A DNA stretch of 64,000 nt from Nostoc linckia FACHB-104 (GCF_014696615.1 NZ_JACJQJ010000024.1:1-64000), one strand, 5' to 3'; numbered from the stretch's first letter, positions 10,001 through 18,033 are shown. Notes: generated by a model from the sequence alone, not told the origin. Made by a program: numbers and translations.

Positions 10001-10602
10001 GTGGTACGTATGATGATGATAGTAATGTGCGAATTGTAGCAGTACAAGAATTAGCTCGTAGCTTTTCAGATGACCCAGATACTAAAATTTTGCTGCAAGA
10101 ACGCACTATTTATGATGAGAGTGCAGGTGTACGATGTGCAGCTATGGAAGAATTAGTCCGCAGTTTTAAAGATGATCCCCACACCAAATCTATTCTCAAG
10201 CAACGGGCTATCCAAGATGATAATAAATATGTGCGACGTGTGGCAGTAGAAGAATTAGTCCGCAGTTTCAAAGATGATCCCGATACGAAATCTCTCCTCA
10301 AACACCATGCTACTCAGGATAATAGTGCAAGTGTGCGTGGTGCAGCTTTAGAAGAATTAGCCCGTAGTTTTCAAGATGATCGGGATTTGTTTGAAATTTA
10401 CTACAACTGTGCTGTCAACGATCCTTTTGAAATTCAACCAGACTATGAAGGTAATCCCCGACGAATAGCACTGCAGATTTTAGTCAAACATTTTCCGCAG
10501 CATCCCTACACCTTACCATTACTACGCGATAGAGCGGCAAATGACCCAGATGAGCAACTGAGGGACTTTGCTCAGAATCAGTTGCAGCAATGGCAAGAAT
10601 AG
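7033..10602 (+). CDS. NACHT-domain STAND NTPase with C-terminal HEAT-like repeats (candidate defence/signalling protein)
   Basis: 1189 aa. An N-terminal helical region of ~280 residues (MLNWLTVWGAIQAVGLIFKV start, common in cyanobacterial NACHT proteins) precedes the NACHT module: Walker A GYPGSGKST at residues 286-294, Walker B VMFDGLDE near 368-375, sensor VIVTSR, and the GNPLLLTMMA helix of the winged-helix part. From about residue 740 there are about 13 HEAT-like units, mostly 34 aa, with consensus TKxWLQQRAxxDDxxxVRxxAVQELARSF. Units at 9490 and 9592 are almost identical at DNA level (102-bp period) and the unit at about 9697-9774 has lost ~8 residues. Bacterial NACHT proteins include antiphage sensors; that role here is inference. 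No separate effector gene is adjacent, so any effector would be the N-terminal region. Confidence 0.9.
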   Translation: MLNWLTVWGAIQAVGLIFKVILEDIAKEVATDGTKNLLHGIPNKVLNQLPKEELGITAGKALKEFLQLVQQQLKVRCKLSDDEIKSYTEDVRKFIKDKSVREVLGQAFDIHCEHLNAKSLEEAWQRLRLQSLPYRFNWQILIDQYLIQVQELLLESDTLRFFLTSEQSANLAENAGVKIDQIVNFNLAKYQEAIREIYGDIKLDSLDTSGYAYRNLNLWRMFIPQNVRETHQFLPQLHELPKEHFRRLRESDELAGEKLLYLEQPIRSVLDIIHDQHIYKYVVILGYPGSGKSTLLQYLALNWAESSQENLMLFPIPLLIELRNYMRLRETGECENFIDFCTQCRNTIAQLNQVKLHEQLKAGNALVMFDGLDEVFDLRLRDEIINDIHSFINDYPYVQVIVTSRIIGYEPQRFSNANFYHFILQDLEPEQIHDFIDRWHELTFNDVEDKVRKRERLQEAINTVKSIAELAGNPLLLTMMAILNRNQELPRDRNELYNQASKVLLHQWDVERALVAGNRVDKKTIDYKDKQAILRQVAYYMQNSHPGLAGNLIKENQLERILIDYLTTREFERPREVAQLMINQMRTRNFMLSFLGADYYAFVHRTFLEYFCAWEFVWQFKETQTLTIEQLKYEVFGQHWQDEIWHELLLLISAMIEPKFVGEILVYLMAQNGEEFEFRNLFLAAKCLAEVRNRSGIISIANQLFEHLNALTQYDLSYYYVPYQDEEATKLVHEIRTQAVAAIAMTWAESSDTKIWLQQYAASNDDSDVRCAAVEGFAHSFKDDPNTKTWLQERAINDAHWAVRRAAVQEFARGVKDDPDNKTWLQQRAVHDDHWAVRVVAIQELARSFPNDPDNKTWLQQRAVHDDHWAVRVVAVQEFVRSFPNDRNTKTCLQQQASNDDDEGLGCSFQYDPDTKIWLQQRAIQDNHWAVRVVAVQELAHIFPEESDTKNWLQQRAINDDDSDVRRVALEGLARSFPDHSDIKLILKQSGTYDDDSNVRIVAVQELARSFSDDPDTKILLQERTIYDESAGVRCAAMEELVRSFKDDPHTKSILKQRAIQDDNKYVRRVAVEELVRSFKDDPDTKSLLKHHATQDNSASVRGAALEELARSFQDDRDLFEIYYNCAVNDPFEIQPDYEGNPRRIALQILVKHFPQHPYTLPLLRDRAANDPDEQLRDFAQNQLQQWQE
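9286..10380 (+). repeat. In-frame ~102-bp tandem repeats encoding HEAT-like units
   Basis: About eleven successive ~102-bp units inside the NACHT gene. The pair 9490-9591 and 9592-9693 differs at only a small number of positions, implying recent duplication or gene conversion; one following unit is internally deleted in frame. Copy number is likely variable between strains. Confidence 0.8.
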
Positions 10603-10682
10603 AATTCATCCCTATAATTTGGATGCGATCGCACTAGCTGCATTAGCAGTAATTACAAATTATCTGTGTCCCTTCCCTTGGC

Positions 10683-10745
10683 TTAGAGTTTAGCTAACAA
10701 TTCTTGATAGCGATCGCGCTCTTGTTGTAAGGTTTTTTCTTGCCC
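10683..10745 (-). pseudogene. Short remnant resembling a Uma2-type C-terminal tail
   Basis: On the minus strand about 20 codons read GQEKTLQQERDRYQELLAKL followed by stop. This coiled-coil, Arg/Glu/Gln-rich ending resembles the C-terminal tails of cyanobacterial Uma2 (DUF820) proteins. Nothing upstream extends it. The call rests on a very short match and could be coincidence. Confidence 0.25.
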
Positions 10746-10811
10746 CTTTTCCCCTTCCCCTTTTACCCTTAACCGACAAGTATTGAGGTTTTGCTGTTAT
10801 TTATATATTGA

Positions 10812-13337
10812 CTAATTTGTAGAACAGCTAGCTGTATTGAGTCCAGAACTATGAGGCGTGAGGACTGTTGCTTGTGCTGTTAATAATATTTCTCCTTGAG
10901 GAGTAATGATCAGTCCCTGAGCTTCTACAATCTCATTGGCCGTCTGGGATGGTAGATTTATCGAACTAGCAGTTACCAAAGAGCGATCGCTCTTTGTAGG
11001 AATCGGAACTGTTTGCATATCTTCTAAAACTGTGTCGCTCCCCAAAACTACATCTGGATTTTGGGGTAAACCACCTCGTCCAGTTACAATGAAGTGGTTA
11101 GATTCACTAGGTTGATTTTGTCCACAACCTTGAGTAATTAATGATGATGCATCTTTTGGCTGTACGGGTAATGCCACAATTCCTTTGCTAGGATCAACTG
11201 CTAGAGTTTTAATTTCTACAGCACCATTTAGCCCAAACTGAGAACTCGCTGTAATATCGCTTTTAGCAGTTAATTGCGAACTGAATTCGAGACCAAAGAT
11301 ACCTTGAGTGGTAATTTGAACTTTCCCACCTTGACCTTGAACTGCATTGGCGATGATGTCGCTGTTTTCTAAACCAACAATCACCGATGCATTAATTGAG
11401 AGGTTACCACCATTACCTTTACCCGCAGCAGTGGCGGTAATGAGGCTATCGTGACGCATTAGCAAATTATCTTGCAAGTTTAATTTGACATTCCCCCCAT
11501 TGCCAGAGATGGTTGATGCGGTGATGGTACCTTGGTTGTCGAGAAAAATAGAGTTGGCATTAATCTGCAAATCTCCTGCACTACCAGGCCCGTCGTTTTT
11601 TACGGTCACAAACGCCCCATTTGTAATACGTAACAAAGGTGTATTAATCGTGAGCGAACCTGCATTACCGCTGGGAATGGGAGGTAATCCATAAACTGCT
11701 TGAGTGACTTGATCGACAATCTCAGCAGTTGAAGTGATGCGGCTAGGTGTAATTGAACCAGTGCCTTTACCATTGATATCTACAGACTCTGACGCATTAA
11801 TGATCACACTACCAGATGAACCGATAGCCAAGCTGCTAGACCCTAGCGCTCCACCGTCTCGAATTACTAATCTCGATGTGTTGACGAACGTGTTATTGGC
11901 ATTTCCAGAACTGAGAGTTGTTGAACTCATTAGACTCGGTAACAATGTAATTGAGTTGTTACCAGCAATTTCAATTAAGTCTTTGGCATTAACCCTTAAC
12001 GTTCCAGCCTGTCCAGAGGCTAAGGTTGTAGAGAAAAAAGCAGCACCATTGAGAAGCCTCAGGTTGGTAGTTGAGACTGTAATATTGCCTGCATTGGTGA
12101 AGTTACCTGTACCTGTTATGAGGGCAGACAACTGCGTTGGATTGCTAGGGGCAAAACCACTGATATCGATGGAGTTTGCAACATTAGCTGTAATATTGCC
12201 ACCAGATCCTTGGGTAAACAGCCCAGTTTTAATTAGTCCACCATCTTGGATAGATAGCTGCCTAGCAGAGATGTTAATATCACCTGTTTGACCGATTCCT
12301 AAATTATCAATTTGAATGGAACTTCCAATAATGCCATCAGGTGAGTTCCCTGTGAGGTTAAGGGACTTGGTGGCATTGATTGTAATTCCTTTTGAGGATT
12401 GTGCCCCCAGGTTTTGGATGAGAACAGCAGAACCTGCGGTCAAATTGATATTCAGTCCTTGAATTTGGATCGAGCCGTTAGTGCCACTGGCATCGAGTAG
12501 CGATCGCTCATCGAGATTGATATCCTTGAATTGTTGCACCTTTGAGTAATCGCCCACCCAATTTTGTCCAGTGCTATTGAGTGCAACCTGCCCATTGCTG
12601 ACACTGCCTATTTCTATATGTCCCCCCCCATTAACGGTTGCAATCCCACCGACAAACTTCACATCACCGCCAATCAATGCCAATGTATTACCTGCCTTGA
12701 CCTGTAAGCCAATGGGATTCTGGCTACGATCTGTAGGGATGTATAATCCGCTAATCAGGCGATGTCCATTTCCTTGCACAGTAATTCCTCGGGAATTTGG
12801 CCCCAACTGTAAGCCAATGGGCAGAGTTATTGTCAACAAGGGCGGCGCAGCAGGATTAACTGCACTAAATTCCACGCCATCAGCAAACTTAATACTATTC
12901 GCTGTGGTTCCCACAAATGAGCCACCAATATTCAACGAGGCATTTTGGCCAAACACAATCCCCGCAGGATTCATCAACAACAAACTCACAGGATGATTAC
13001 CGTTGAGAGTTTGAATTAACCCGTTAATATCGGAAATCTTTCCACCTGTAATTCGACTAAATATAGTTGTAATATTGGGCGTATGAATTAAATCAAATGT
13101 CGCTGAACCATTCTGAGGAATAGAGAAGTTACTAAAACTGTGAAATAAATTATTACCTTTTTCACTACCATTAAGAATATTAAAATTATTCCCACTTTGC
13201 TTGACTATGGTGTCAGTAGTTCCGTCAGATATCACCTGAGCGTTGGCGCAGCCACTCCACAGGAGTATCACTGATAGGATGATCCCTAGAGTGAATAACT
13301 CACTTGTGAATTTCAAGAGAAACAGTACTACTTTCAT
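10812..13337 (-). CDS. Filamentous-haemagglutinin N-terminal domain secreted protein (TpsA-like)
   Basis: 841 aa from ATG 13337 (a GTG codon directly precedes it; GAGGA lies upstream). A signal peptide (residues ~1-35, hydrophobic core LGIILSVILLWSGCANAQV) is followed by the TPS/FHA secretion domain: DGTTDTIVKQSG, LFHSFSNFSIPQNGSATF, ITGGKISDINGLIQ, and NPAGIVFGQNASLNIGGSFV. A long beta-helix of short Gly/Asn repeats (GNAGSLTINT, GNGGNVKLNL, GQGGKVQITT) follows. The C-terminal part has CGQNQPSESNHFIVTGRGGLP, conserved in cyanobacterial members. Expected exported through an Omp85-type TpsB to the surface. No TpsB gene is next to it, so the partner must be elsewhere. Substrate or host role unknown. 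Confidence 0.92.
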   Translation of the reverse strand: MKVVLFLLKFTSELFTLGIILSVILLWSGCANAQVISDGTTDTIVKQSGNNFNILNGSEKGNNLFHSFSNFSIPQNGSATFDLIHTPNITTIFSRITGGKISDINGLIQTLNGNHPVSLLLMNPAGIVFGQNASLNIGGSFVGTTANSIKFADGVEFSAVNPAAPPLLTITLPIGLQLGPNSRGITVQGNGHRLISGLYIPTDRSQNPIGLQVKAGNTLALIGGDVKFVGGIATVNGGGHIEIGSVSNGQVALNSTGQNWVGDYSKVQQFKDINLDERSLLDASGTNGSIQIQGLNINLTAGSAVLIQNLGAQSSKGITINATKSLNLTGNSPDGIIGSSIQIDNLGIGQTGDINISARQLSIQDGGLIKTGLFTQGSGGNITANVANSIDISGFAPSNPTQLSALITGTGNFTNAGNITVSTTNLRLLNGAAFFSTTLASGQAGTLRVNAKDLIEIAGNNSITLLPSLMSSTTLSSGNANNTFVNTSRLVIRDGGALGSSSLAIGSSGSVIINASESVDINGKGTGSITPSRITSTAEIVDQVTQAVYGLPPIPSGNAGSLTINTPLLRITNGAFVTVKNDGPGSAGDLQINANSIFLDNQGTITASTISGNGGNVKLNLQDNLLMRHDSLITATAAGKGNGGNLSINASVIVGLENSDIIANAVQGQGGKVQITTQGIFGLEFSSQLTAKSDITASSQFGLNGAVEIKTLAVDPSKGIVALPVQPKDASSLITQGCGQNQPSESNHFIVTGRGGLPQNPDVVLGSDTVLEDMQTVPIPTKSDRSLVTASSINLPSQTANEIVEAQGLIITPQGEILLTAQATVLTPHSSGLNTASCSTN

Positions 13338-13499
13338 CACCCATGACTTCCTCGTCCTGATTTAAAGCTAGTGTTCCCGTTCTAGGCACAATTCTCTAGC
13401 TGCTTGATCAACTCTTGTTTGCTTCAATTTACTTAAACGAAAAAAATGTGACACTTGCGTAAGTCCCAAATCCTTTCATAGCCGTAACACAATGCCACT

Positions 13500-13545
13500 T
13501 GCTATAACGCGGGGAACCCGCGCAACGCAGTGGCTCCCCTACTTA
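13500..13545. repeat. Dispersed GC-rich palindromic repeat
   Basis: GCGGGGAACCCGCGCAACGC and GTGGCTCCCCTAC belong to a dispersed family; related copies occur at about 17862-17990 (GCGTGGGCGGGTTTCCCGAC) and 33765-33835 (TGCGGGGGTTCCCCCC, GGCGGGTTCCCCGACTTG). These GC-rich inverted elements in AT-rich spacers are common in Nostocales genomes. Confidence 0.7.
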
Positions 13546-13582
13546 AGATTTACTTTATAAATACTTTCTAACAATACCTGCA

Positions 13583-13800
13583 TTACATATAATCCTGGAA
13601 TTCTTCTAATGGCGCATCAAAGTCATCTGAGATTTTAATCAAATCTTTAGCGCTACCAAATAAAGGAGAACGTTTTTTTGTGGAATCACTGGAGTCAGTT
13701 TAACCACTGGCTGCTCATCTTTGGTAATAATAATTTCCTCGCCATTGATTGCAGCTGCGATTAGTTCGTGTAAATTTTGTGATGCTGCGTCAGAAGACAT
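13583..13800 (-). pseudogene. Phd/YefM-type antitoxin, frameshifted
   Basis: Starts MSSDAASQNLHELIAAAING EE, then IIITKDEQPVVKLTPV, typical of Phd-like antitoxins. At the run of seven A (plus-strand T, 13673-13679) the frame shifts: as written it stops shortly after IPQKNVLLYLVALKI, but one extra A restores PLFGSAKDLIKISDDFDAPL and the ending EEFQDYM. The total length, 218 nt, is one short of a whole number of codons. Either a genuine one-base loss or a read error in a homopolymer. No PIN toxin follows, so it is orphaned. Confidence 0.75.
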
Positions 13801-13837
13801 AAGTTAAACCATAGTGTGGTTTGTTTCTATCATAAAA
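13792..13837 (-). repeat. 46-bp leader repeat, copy 1 (upstream of broken antitoxin)
   Basis: Matches 15525-15570 with two mismatches. It spans the first codons and the ~37 bp before the start codon (TTTTATGATAGAAACAA... on the minus strand). See the Uma2 gene for copy 2. Confidence 0.85.
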
Positions 13838-13909
13838 GCATTATATATTCCCAATTGGCAATGATATAATTAGCAGTAAATAAATCTGGTTTTTAAGAGG
13901 AATACTAAA

Positions 13910-14131
13910 ATGAGCAATTTACCCGTGAAGACGTTATTAAAAGAAATTGATAATTTAAGCAGAGAAGAAAAGATACAATTAATCCATTATTTGACTAGAC
14001 AAATAGAAAATAAAGAACTCAAAACAGAATCAGAAAATTTAGTTGAATTATTTCAAAGTTCTCCTCTAGTTGGTGTGGATATAGATTTAGAACGTCAAAG
14101 AGAACTTGACAACCGCCAACTAGAATTATGA
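13910..14131 (+). CDS. Antitoxin of a VapBC-type pair
   Basis: 73 aa, MSNLPVKTLLKEIDNLSREE. The N-terminal half is helical and resembles cyanobacterial antitoxins paired with PIN toxins; the C-terminal part (LVELFQSSPLVGVDIDLERQ) has the toxin-binding look of such proteins. Its last four bases overlap the toxin start (ATGA at 14128-14131), implying translational coupling. A GAGGA lies about 10 bp upstream of the ATG. By family logic it neutralises the toxin and represses the operon. Confidence 0.82.
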   Translation: MSNLPVKTLLKEIDNLSREEKIQLIHYLTRQIENKELKTESENLVELFQSSPLVGVDIDLERQRELDNRQLEL

Positions 14132-14553
14132 ATTATATTTTAGATACAAATATTATTTCTGAATTGATATCTACCCAGCCTAATCAAAAGGTAATCGGGT
14201 GGCTGAAAGGTGTAGATGCAAAACAAACTTTTCTAAGTGTGATCACCATTGGTGAAATTAGAAAGGGAATTGAAAAAATACCTGAATCATTGCGAAAAAA
14301 GAATATTCAAGATTGGTTTGAGAATGAATTACTTGTGCAGTTCGAGGAGAGAATTTTACCCTTAGATTTATCTGTAATATTGTTATGGGGTGAGTTGGTA
14401 GGAGAGTTAGAGAAAAAGGGGCGAAAGTTACCTCCTTTAGATTCTCTTATTGCTGCTACAACAAAATATTACAACTATACTTTGGTTACTCGTAATGAAA
14501 AAGATTTTGATGGGATAGAGATTGTGGTTTTTAATCCTTTTGAAGAAACATAA
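14128..14553 (+). CDS. vapC: VapC-like PIN-domain ribonuclease toxin
   Basis: 141 aa with the PIN acidic residues: D6 in YILDTNIISEL, E43 in TIGEIRKGIEK, D104 in PPLDSLIAAT and D125 in VTRNEKDFDGI. Length and order are those of a complete VapC endoribonuclease. Translation is coupled to the upstream antitoxin by a 4-bp overlap. This is the only toxin-antitoxin pair in the window that looks intact; it is flanked by two inactivated antitoxins. Confidence 0.92.
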   Translation: MNYILDTNIISELISTQPNQKVIGWLKGVDAKQTFLSVITIGEIRKGIEKIPESLRKKNIQDWFENELLVQFEERILPLDLSVILLWGELVGELEKKGRKLPPLDSLIAATTKYYNYTLVTRNEKDFDGIEIVVFNPFEET

Positions 14554-14573
14554 AATTAAAACATTGTCAATTG

Positions 14574-14825
14574 CTAATCGCTACATCGTGTAGGAGTCTC
14601 TAAAATGTAATTTTCTTCAGCACAGAGTTGACGTAATTCTGCAAAAGCATTGGCGAGGGAAGAGGCTTTTTGTTGCTGATGCCAAGCAAGGAACTCTTGA
14701 AAAAGTTTTGGTTCTACAATTGCAGCAACTAATTTGTCTTGATTGAAGATTAACTGAGGTTCTGACGTAATAGTATCAATTATCTCTGGCAGTTTTTGTT
14801 GTGCTTAGTCAAGTTTCCAGTTCAT
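14574..14825 (-). pseudogene. Phd-type antitoxin with an early nonsense codon
   Basis: 84 codons: MNWKLD-stop-AQQKLPEIIDTITSEPQL, then IFNQDKLVAAIVEP and KLFQEFLAWHQQQKASSLAN to a terminal stop at 14574. The product fits an antitoxin of the Phd family except for a TAA at codon 7. It is convergent with vapC and has no toxin of its own. Translation could conceivably restart downstream, but no good start or ribosome binding site is seen. Confidence 0.7.
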
Positions 14826-14939
14826 TTGTTTTAAATGTTGGACTGCTGATTATAACTTAACGTAACTTTAGACATCGCTTGGCATAGATGCAGATATTCT
14901 TGATTAAGTTTATTTTGTGATTATTCAATTCCTGAATTA

Positions 14940-15533
14940 CTATTCCTTAGCGATTATCTGACTATATTCAGTCACAGCATCATATTGGTCAGCCCTTAGC
15001 GCATATTTCGCTAATATATCCAAATCTAAATCAGGCAATAAAGTACTTTTAGAGACTTTTATATAGCTGTCACCTTGCAAACAATAAACTGATAATAAAC
15101 CATCTTCCCAAAACCAAACTTCAGGTACTCCCAGCCGCCGATAAATTTCTAGCTTATTAATTCCGCCACTCGTGACAGTTATTTCCACAATTAAATCAGG
15201 AATAGATTTTTTTGTGCCTAAATTATAAGACTCATCTGGTTCTCGTCGAGTTTTGTCTTCCTGTTTACCTATAGTTGCACTTCCCCGTCCATAAAAGCGA
15301 ATATTCTTTGCCCGCATATAGACTTCCAGCAACATCGCCAGAGTTTTTTTGTTATCTTCATGGTCGTCAGAAAGTGGGGACATAATTTCGAGAATCCCAT
15401 CTAAATAAGTTAGTCGTGCGCTTGTTCCTGCAAGGGCGACATCAAGCTGTTCTAACTGTTCCCAACTGACATTGTACAGAAGAACGTAGGAAGTCTCAGA
15501 GGTCGAAGGTTTTTCCAGGACAGGAGAAGACAT
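14940..15533 (-). CDS. Uma2-family (DUF820) restriction-endonuclease-like protein
   Basis: 197 aa. The PD-(D/E)XK core is visible: GILEIMSPLSDDHE, then IPDLIVEITVTSGGINKLEIYRRLGVPEVW with D, E and K in the usual order. These proteins are amplified in cyanobacteria and their physiological role is unsettled. The 46 bp around and upstream of its start are nearly identical to the leader of the broken antitoxin at 13.8 kb. Complete length; nothing indicates inactivation. Confidence 0.9.
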   Translation of the reverse strand: MSSPVLEKPSTSETSYVLLYNVSWEQLEQLDVALAGTSARLTYLDGILEIMSPLSDDHEDNKKTLAMLLEVYMRAKNIRFYGRGSATIGKQEDKTRREPDESYNLGTKKSIPDLIVEITVTSGGINKLEIYRRLGVPEVWFWEDGLLSVYCLQGDSYIKVSKSTLLPDLDLDILAKYALRADQYDAVTEYSQIIAKE

Positions 15534-15570
15534 AAGTTAAACCATAGAGTGGCTTGTTTCTATCATAAAA
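15525..15570 (-). repeat. 46-bp leader repeat, copy 2 (upstream of Uma2 gene)
   Basis: Aligns without gaps to 13792-13837 with two mismatches, covering the start codon region and ~37 bp upstream. Two unrelated accessory genes thus share one leader/promoter sequence. Confidence 0.85.
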
Positions 15571-15641
15571 CTGAGATGCCATAGATCCAGACTATCTTGA
15601 TTAATCTGCTATAGTACTCAAAACTGCGGATTCAGCACTCA

Positions 15642-17705
15642 CTACTTTAACCGCCAAATTTTGATGGTCTTGTCAAAACTACTACTGACAAGGGTTTTGC
15701 TACCCGGATTAAAGGCGACAGACCTAACAGTTGCGGTATGCCCGGTAAGGGTGCGGATTTCTTCTCCTGTTGCCAGATTCCAGAGTTTAATAGTGTTGTC
15801 ATCACTACCACTAGCAAGGGTTTTGCCATCTGGGCTAATGGCGACGGAATTAACCGAGTCAGAATGCCCTGTGAGAGTGCGGATTTCCTTTCCGGTTGCC
15901 AGATTCCAGAGTTTGATGGTTTTGTCACTACTACCACTAGCAAGGGTTTTGCCATCTGGGCTGATGGCGACCGAACGAACAAAGCCAGAATGCCCAGTGA
16001 GATTGCGAATTTCTTTTCCGGTTGCCAGATTCCACAGTTTGATGGTTTTGTCACTACTACCACTGACAAGGGTGTTGCCATCTCGGCTGATGGCGACCGA
16101 ACTAACCTGATTAGAATGCTCACTGAGAGTGCCGATTAGTTCTCCGGTTGCCAGATTCCACAGTTTGATGGTTTTGTCACTACTACCACTGACAAGGGTG
16201 TTGCCATCTGGGCTAATGGCGACGGAATTAACAAAGTCAGAATGCCCAGTGAGAGTGCGGATTTGCTCTCCGGTTGCGAGATTCCATAGTTGGATGGTGG
16301 TTTCCCAACCGCCACTGGCAAGGGTTTTACCATCTGGGCTGATGGCGATGGAAAAAACAAAGCCAGAATTTGTAAAGGTGCGGATTTGCTTTCCCGTTGC
16401 GATATTCCACAGTTGAATATTCCACAGTTCGATAGTTTCGTCATAACTACCACTAGCAAGGGTTTTACCATCTGGGCTGATGGCGATAGAAATCACCGAG
16501 TTAGAATAACCTGTGAGGATTCTTTCTAGGAAAAAACTACTGGGAAAGCTTTCAACTAAAAATATCGGATTAGTTGGAAACAAGCCATATCGAACAGAAC
16601 CATAGATTTGAGTTCCAACTATTGTAATAGCAGCACCTACCAAGAATCTTGTTCTCCAATTAGTATTTTGTCTAGATGCCTTTTGTATCGATACTTTTGG
16701 CCTTACTAGTGCTGGTGATATTCCAGGTTGAGGCTGATGGGGTAATGTAGCAGGGAATGATGATGGTGGTTGAGTTACAACTACTGCCTCAGTTGGCTGT
16801 ACTGGTGAAGGTGATGGTAACGGTGAACTAAAATCCTGTAAAACTTCCTCAGCAGATTGGTAACGTTGCTGATAATCTTTTTGCAGTAACTTATCAAGAA
16901 TCTTCTCTAATTCGCTGCTTTGTGGTTGTTGCAAATGCTTTCGCCAAGAAGAAACCCACCCATAACCTTGTTGTTCCCACATTATCCAAGGGTGAATTCC
17001 ACTCAGTAAGTGAAAGCAAGTTGCACCAACACTATATAAATCACTTGCTGGATAAGCTTTACCATCCTGCATTTGTTCTAATGGTGCATAACCTGGGGAA
17101 CCAATTATTGTTCCTGGGTTATTGATAACTGTCATGGTGAGTAGCTTGGAAATCCCAAAATCTATCAAGACTAACTTGTTGTCAGTGCTGCGACGAATGA
17201 TATTTTCTGGTTTGATATCGCGGTGAATAACTTTGTGCTGATGAACCGTTTTCAGGATATTTAATAAATCAAGTAAAACTTCCCAGATTTTTTCTTCCTT
17301 GAAAGTTCCCTGTTGTTTTAATTCAGCTAATAAATTCTGCCCGTTGATAAACTGCTGCACTAAATACAGATTATTTTCTTCTTCAAAATACGCCAACAGG
17401 GTGGGAATCTGCGGATGTTCTCCTAGTTGTTGCAGTCGCCTTGCTTCTTGCTCAAATAGTTCTGTGGCTTTATTTATTGCCGCAGTTCCCTGTACTCGCG
17501 GCGCAAATTGCTTGATAACACAATATTCATTCAGCTTGTCTAAATCTTCTGCTAAATAGGTTTTCCCGAATCCCCCGTTTCCTAGTAATTGAATTGGGCG
17601 ATAGCGATTTCTCAGCACTATCAAAGGAAATCGGCAGTTAGAGCAATAGGTTGTGGATTCAGAATGGGGTGGGTTGTGGCAAGCTGGATTTAGGCAGCAA
17701 GTCAT
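15642..17705 (-). CDS. Ser/Thr protein kinase with C-terminal WD40 propeller (Pkn/Hanks type)
   Basis: 687 aa. An N-terminal four-cysteine zinc-ribbon-like segment (CCLNPACHN...CSNC) precedes the kinase: glycine loop GNGGFGKTY, VIK lysine, catalytic HRDIKPENII, DFG in LIDFGISK and GSPGYAPLEQ. A Pro/Gln-rich linker and one membrane helix (FLVGAAITIVGTQIYGSV, about residue 350) lead to seven WD40 units of 42 aa with DGKTLASGSxDxTIKLWNLAT. The kinase is thus expected cytoplasmic with the propeller across the membrane. At DNA level the WD units are near-identical 126-bp repeats. The first unit carries a 15-bp duplication giving LWNIQLWNI, and the second lacks the usual GH. Substrates unknown. Confidence 0.95.
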   Translation of the reverse strand: MTCCLNPACHNPPHSESTTYCSNCRFPLIVLRNRYRPIQLLGNGGFGKTYLAEDLDKLNEYCVIKQFAPRVQGTAAINKATELFEQEARRLQQLGEHPQIPTLLAYFEEENNLYLVQQFINGQNLLAELKQQGTFKEEKIWEVLLDLLNILKTVHQHKVIHRDIKPENIIRRSTDNKLVLIDFGISKLLTMTVINNPGTIIGSPGYAPLEQMQDGKAYPASDLYSVGATCFHLLSGIHPWIMWEQQGYGWVSSWRKHLQQPQSSELEKILDKLLQKDYQQRYQSAEEVLQDFSSPLPSPSPVQPTEAVVVTQPPSSFPATLPHQPQPGISPALVRPKVSIQKASRQNTNWRTRFLVGAAITIVGTQIYGSVRYGLFPTNPIFLVESFPSSFFLERILTGYSNSVISIAISPDGKTLASGSYDETIELWNIQLWNIATGKQIRTFTNSGFVFSIAISPDGKTLASGGWETTIQLWNLATGEQIRTLTGHSDFVNSVAISPDGNTLVSGSSDKTIKLWNLATGELIGTLSEHSNQVSSVAISRDGNTLVSGSSDKTIKLWNLATGKEIRNLTGHSGFVRSVAISPDGKTLASGSSDKTIKLWNLATGKEIRTLTGHSDSVNSVAISPDGKTLASGSDDNTIKLWNLATGEEIRTLTGHTATVRSVAFNPGSKTLVSSSFDKTIKIWRLK
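15655..16500 (-). repeat. 126-bp in-frame tandem repeats (WD40 units)
   Basis: About six to seven copies of a 126-bp unit within the kinase gene; central copies differ at only a few positions. A 15-bp direct duplication (16402-16416 and 16417-16431) interrupts the register in the 5'-most unit. Confidence 0.85.
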
Positions 17706-18033
17706 GACTGTGCTTTTATGGGCAAATGCATTTATTATCCCTTAACCACAATCTCATCTTGTTAAAATCCGCAAAATCATTGATAAATTTAGTTTTTTGA
17801 CAACATGGGGTTCTAAGCAGTGAACCTCTGGGGCTGATTATATCTATGTCAAGTTTCAATGTAGGGGAGCCAGTTGCGTGGGCGGGTTTCCCGACTTGAG
17901 CAAACTGGCGTTGTGTTGTCGCGCAGCGCAACGCACCGACCTGTCAACCATCAAAGGTGCGTTAGCCTACGGCGTAACACACCCTACGAACATTAAAATT
18001 AATGTAGTAAATAAAATAAAAATAGATAAACTC
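17706..18033. other. 328-bp spacer rich in dispersed repeats
   Basis: Between the kinase start and the next gene. Bases 17862-17990 contain GC-rich dispersed repeat copies, including GCGTTAGCCTACGGCGTAAC, an element seen again at 54826-54852 in related form. Open frames through this repeat on both strands have no protein character. No promoter element is clear. Confidence 0.5.

Noticed and set aside
11734-12996. Plus-strand frames of 141-185 codons inside the haemagglutinin-like gene
   Set aside because: Antisense shadows of a repetitive Gly/Asn-rich gene.
15647-16529. Several long frames on both strands inside the WD40 region
   Set aside because: They arise from the 126-bp repeat; no protein character.
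17716-17931. 71-codon minus-strand frame and the N-terminal extension of the gene at 18034
   Set aside because: Both are translated through a dispersed GC-rich repeat.
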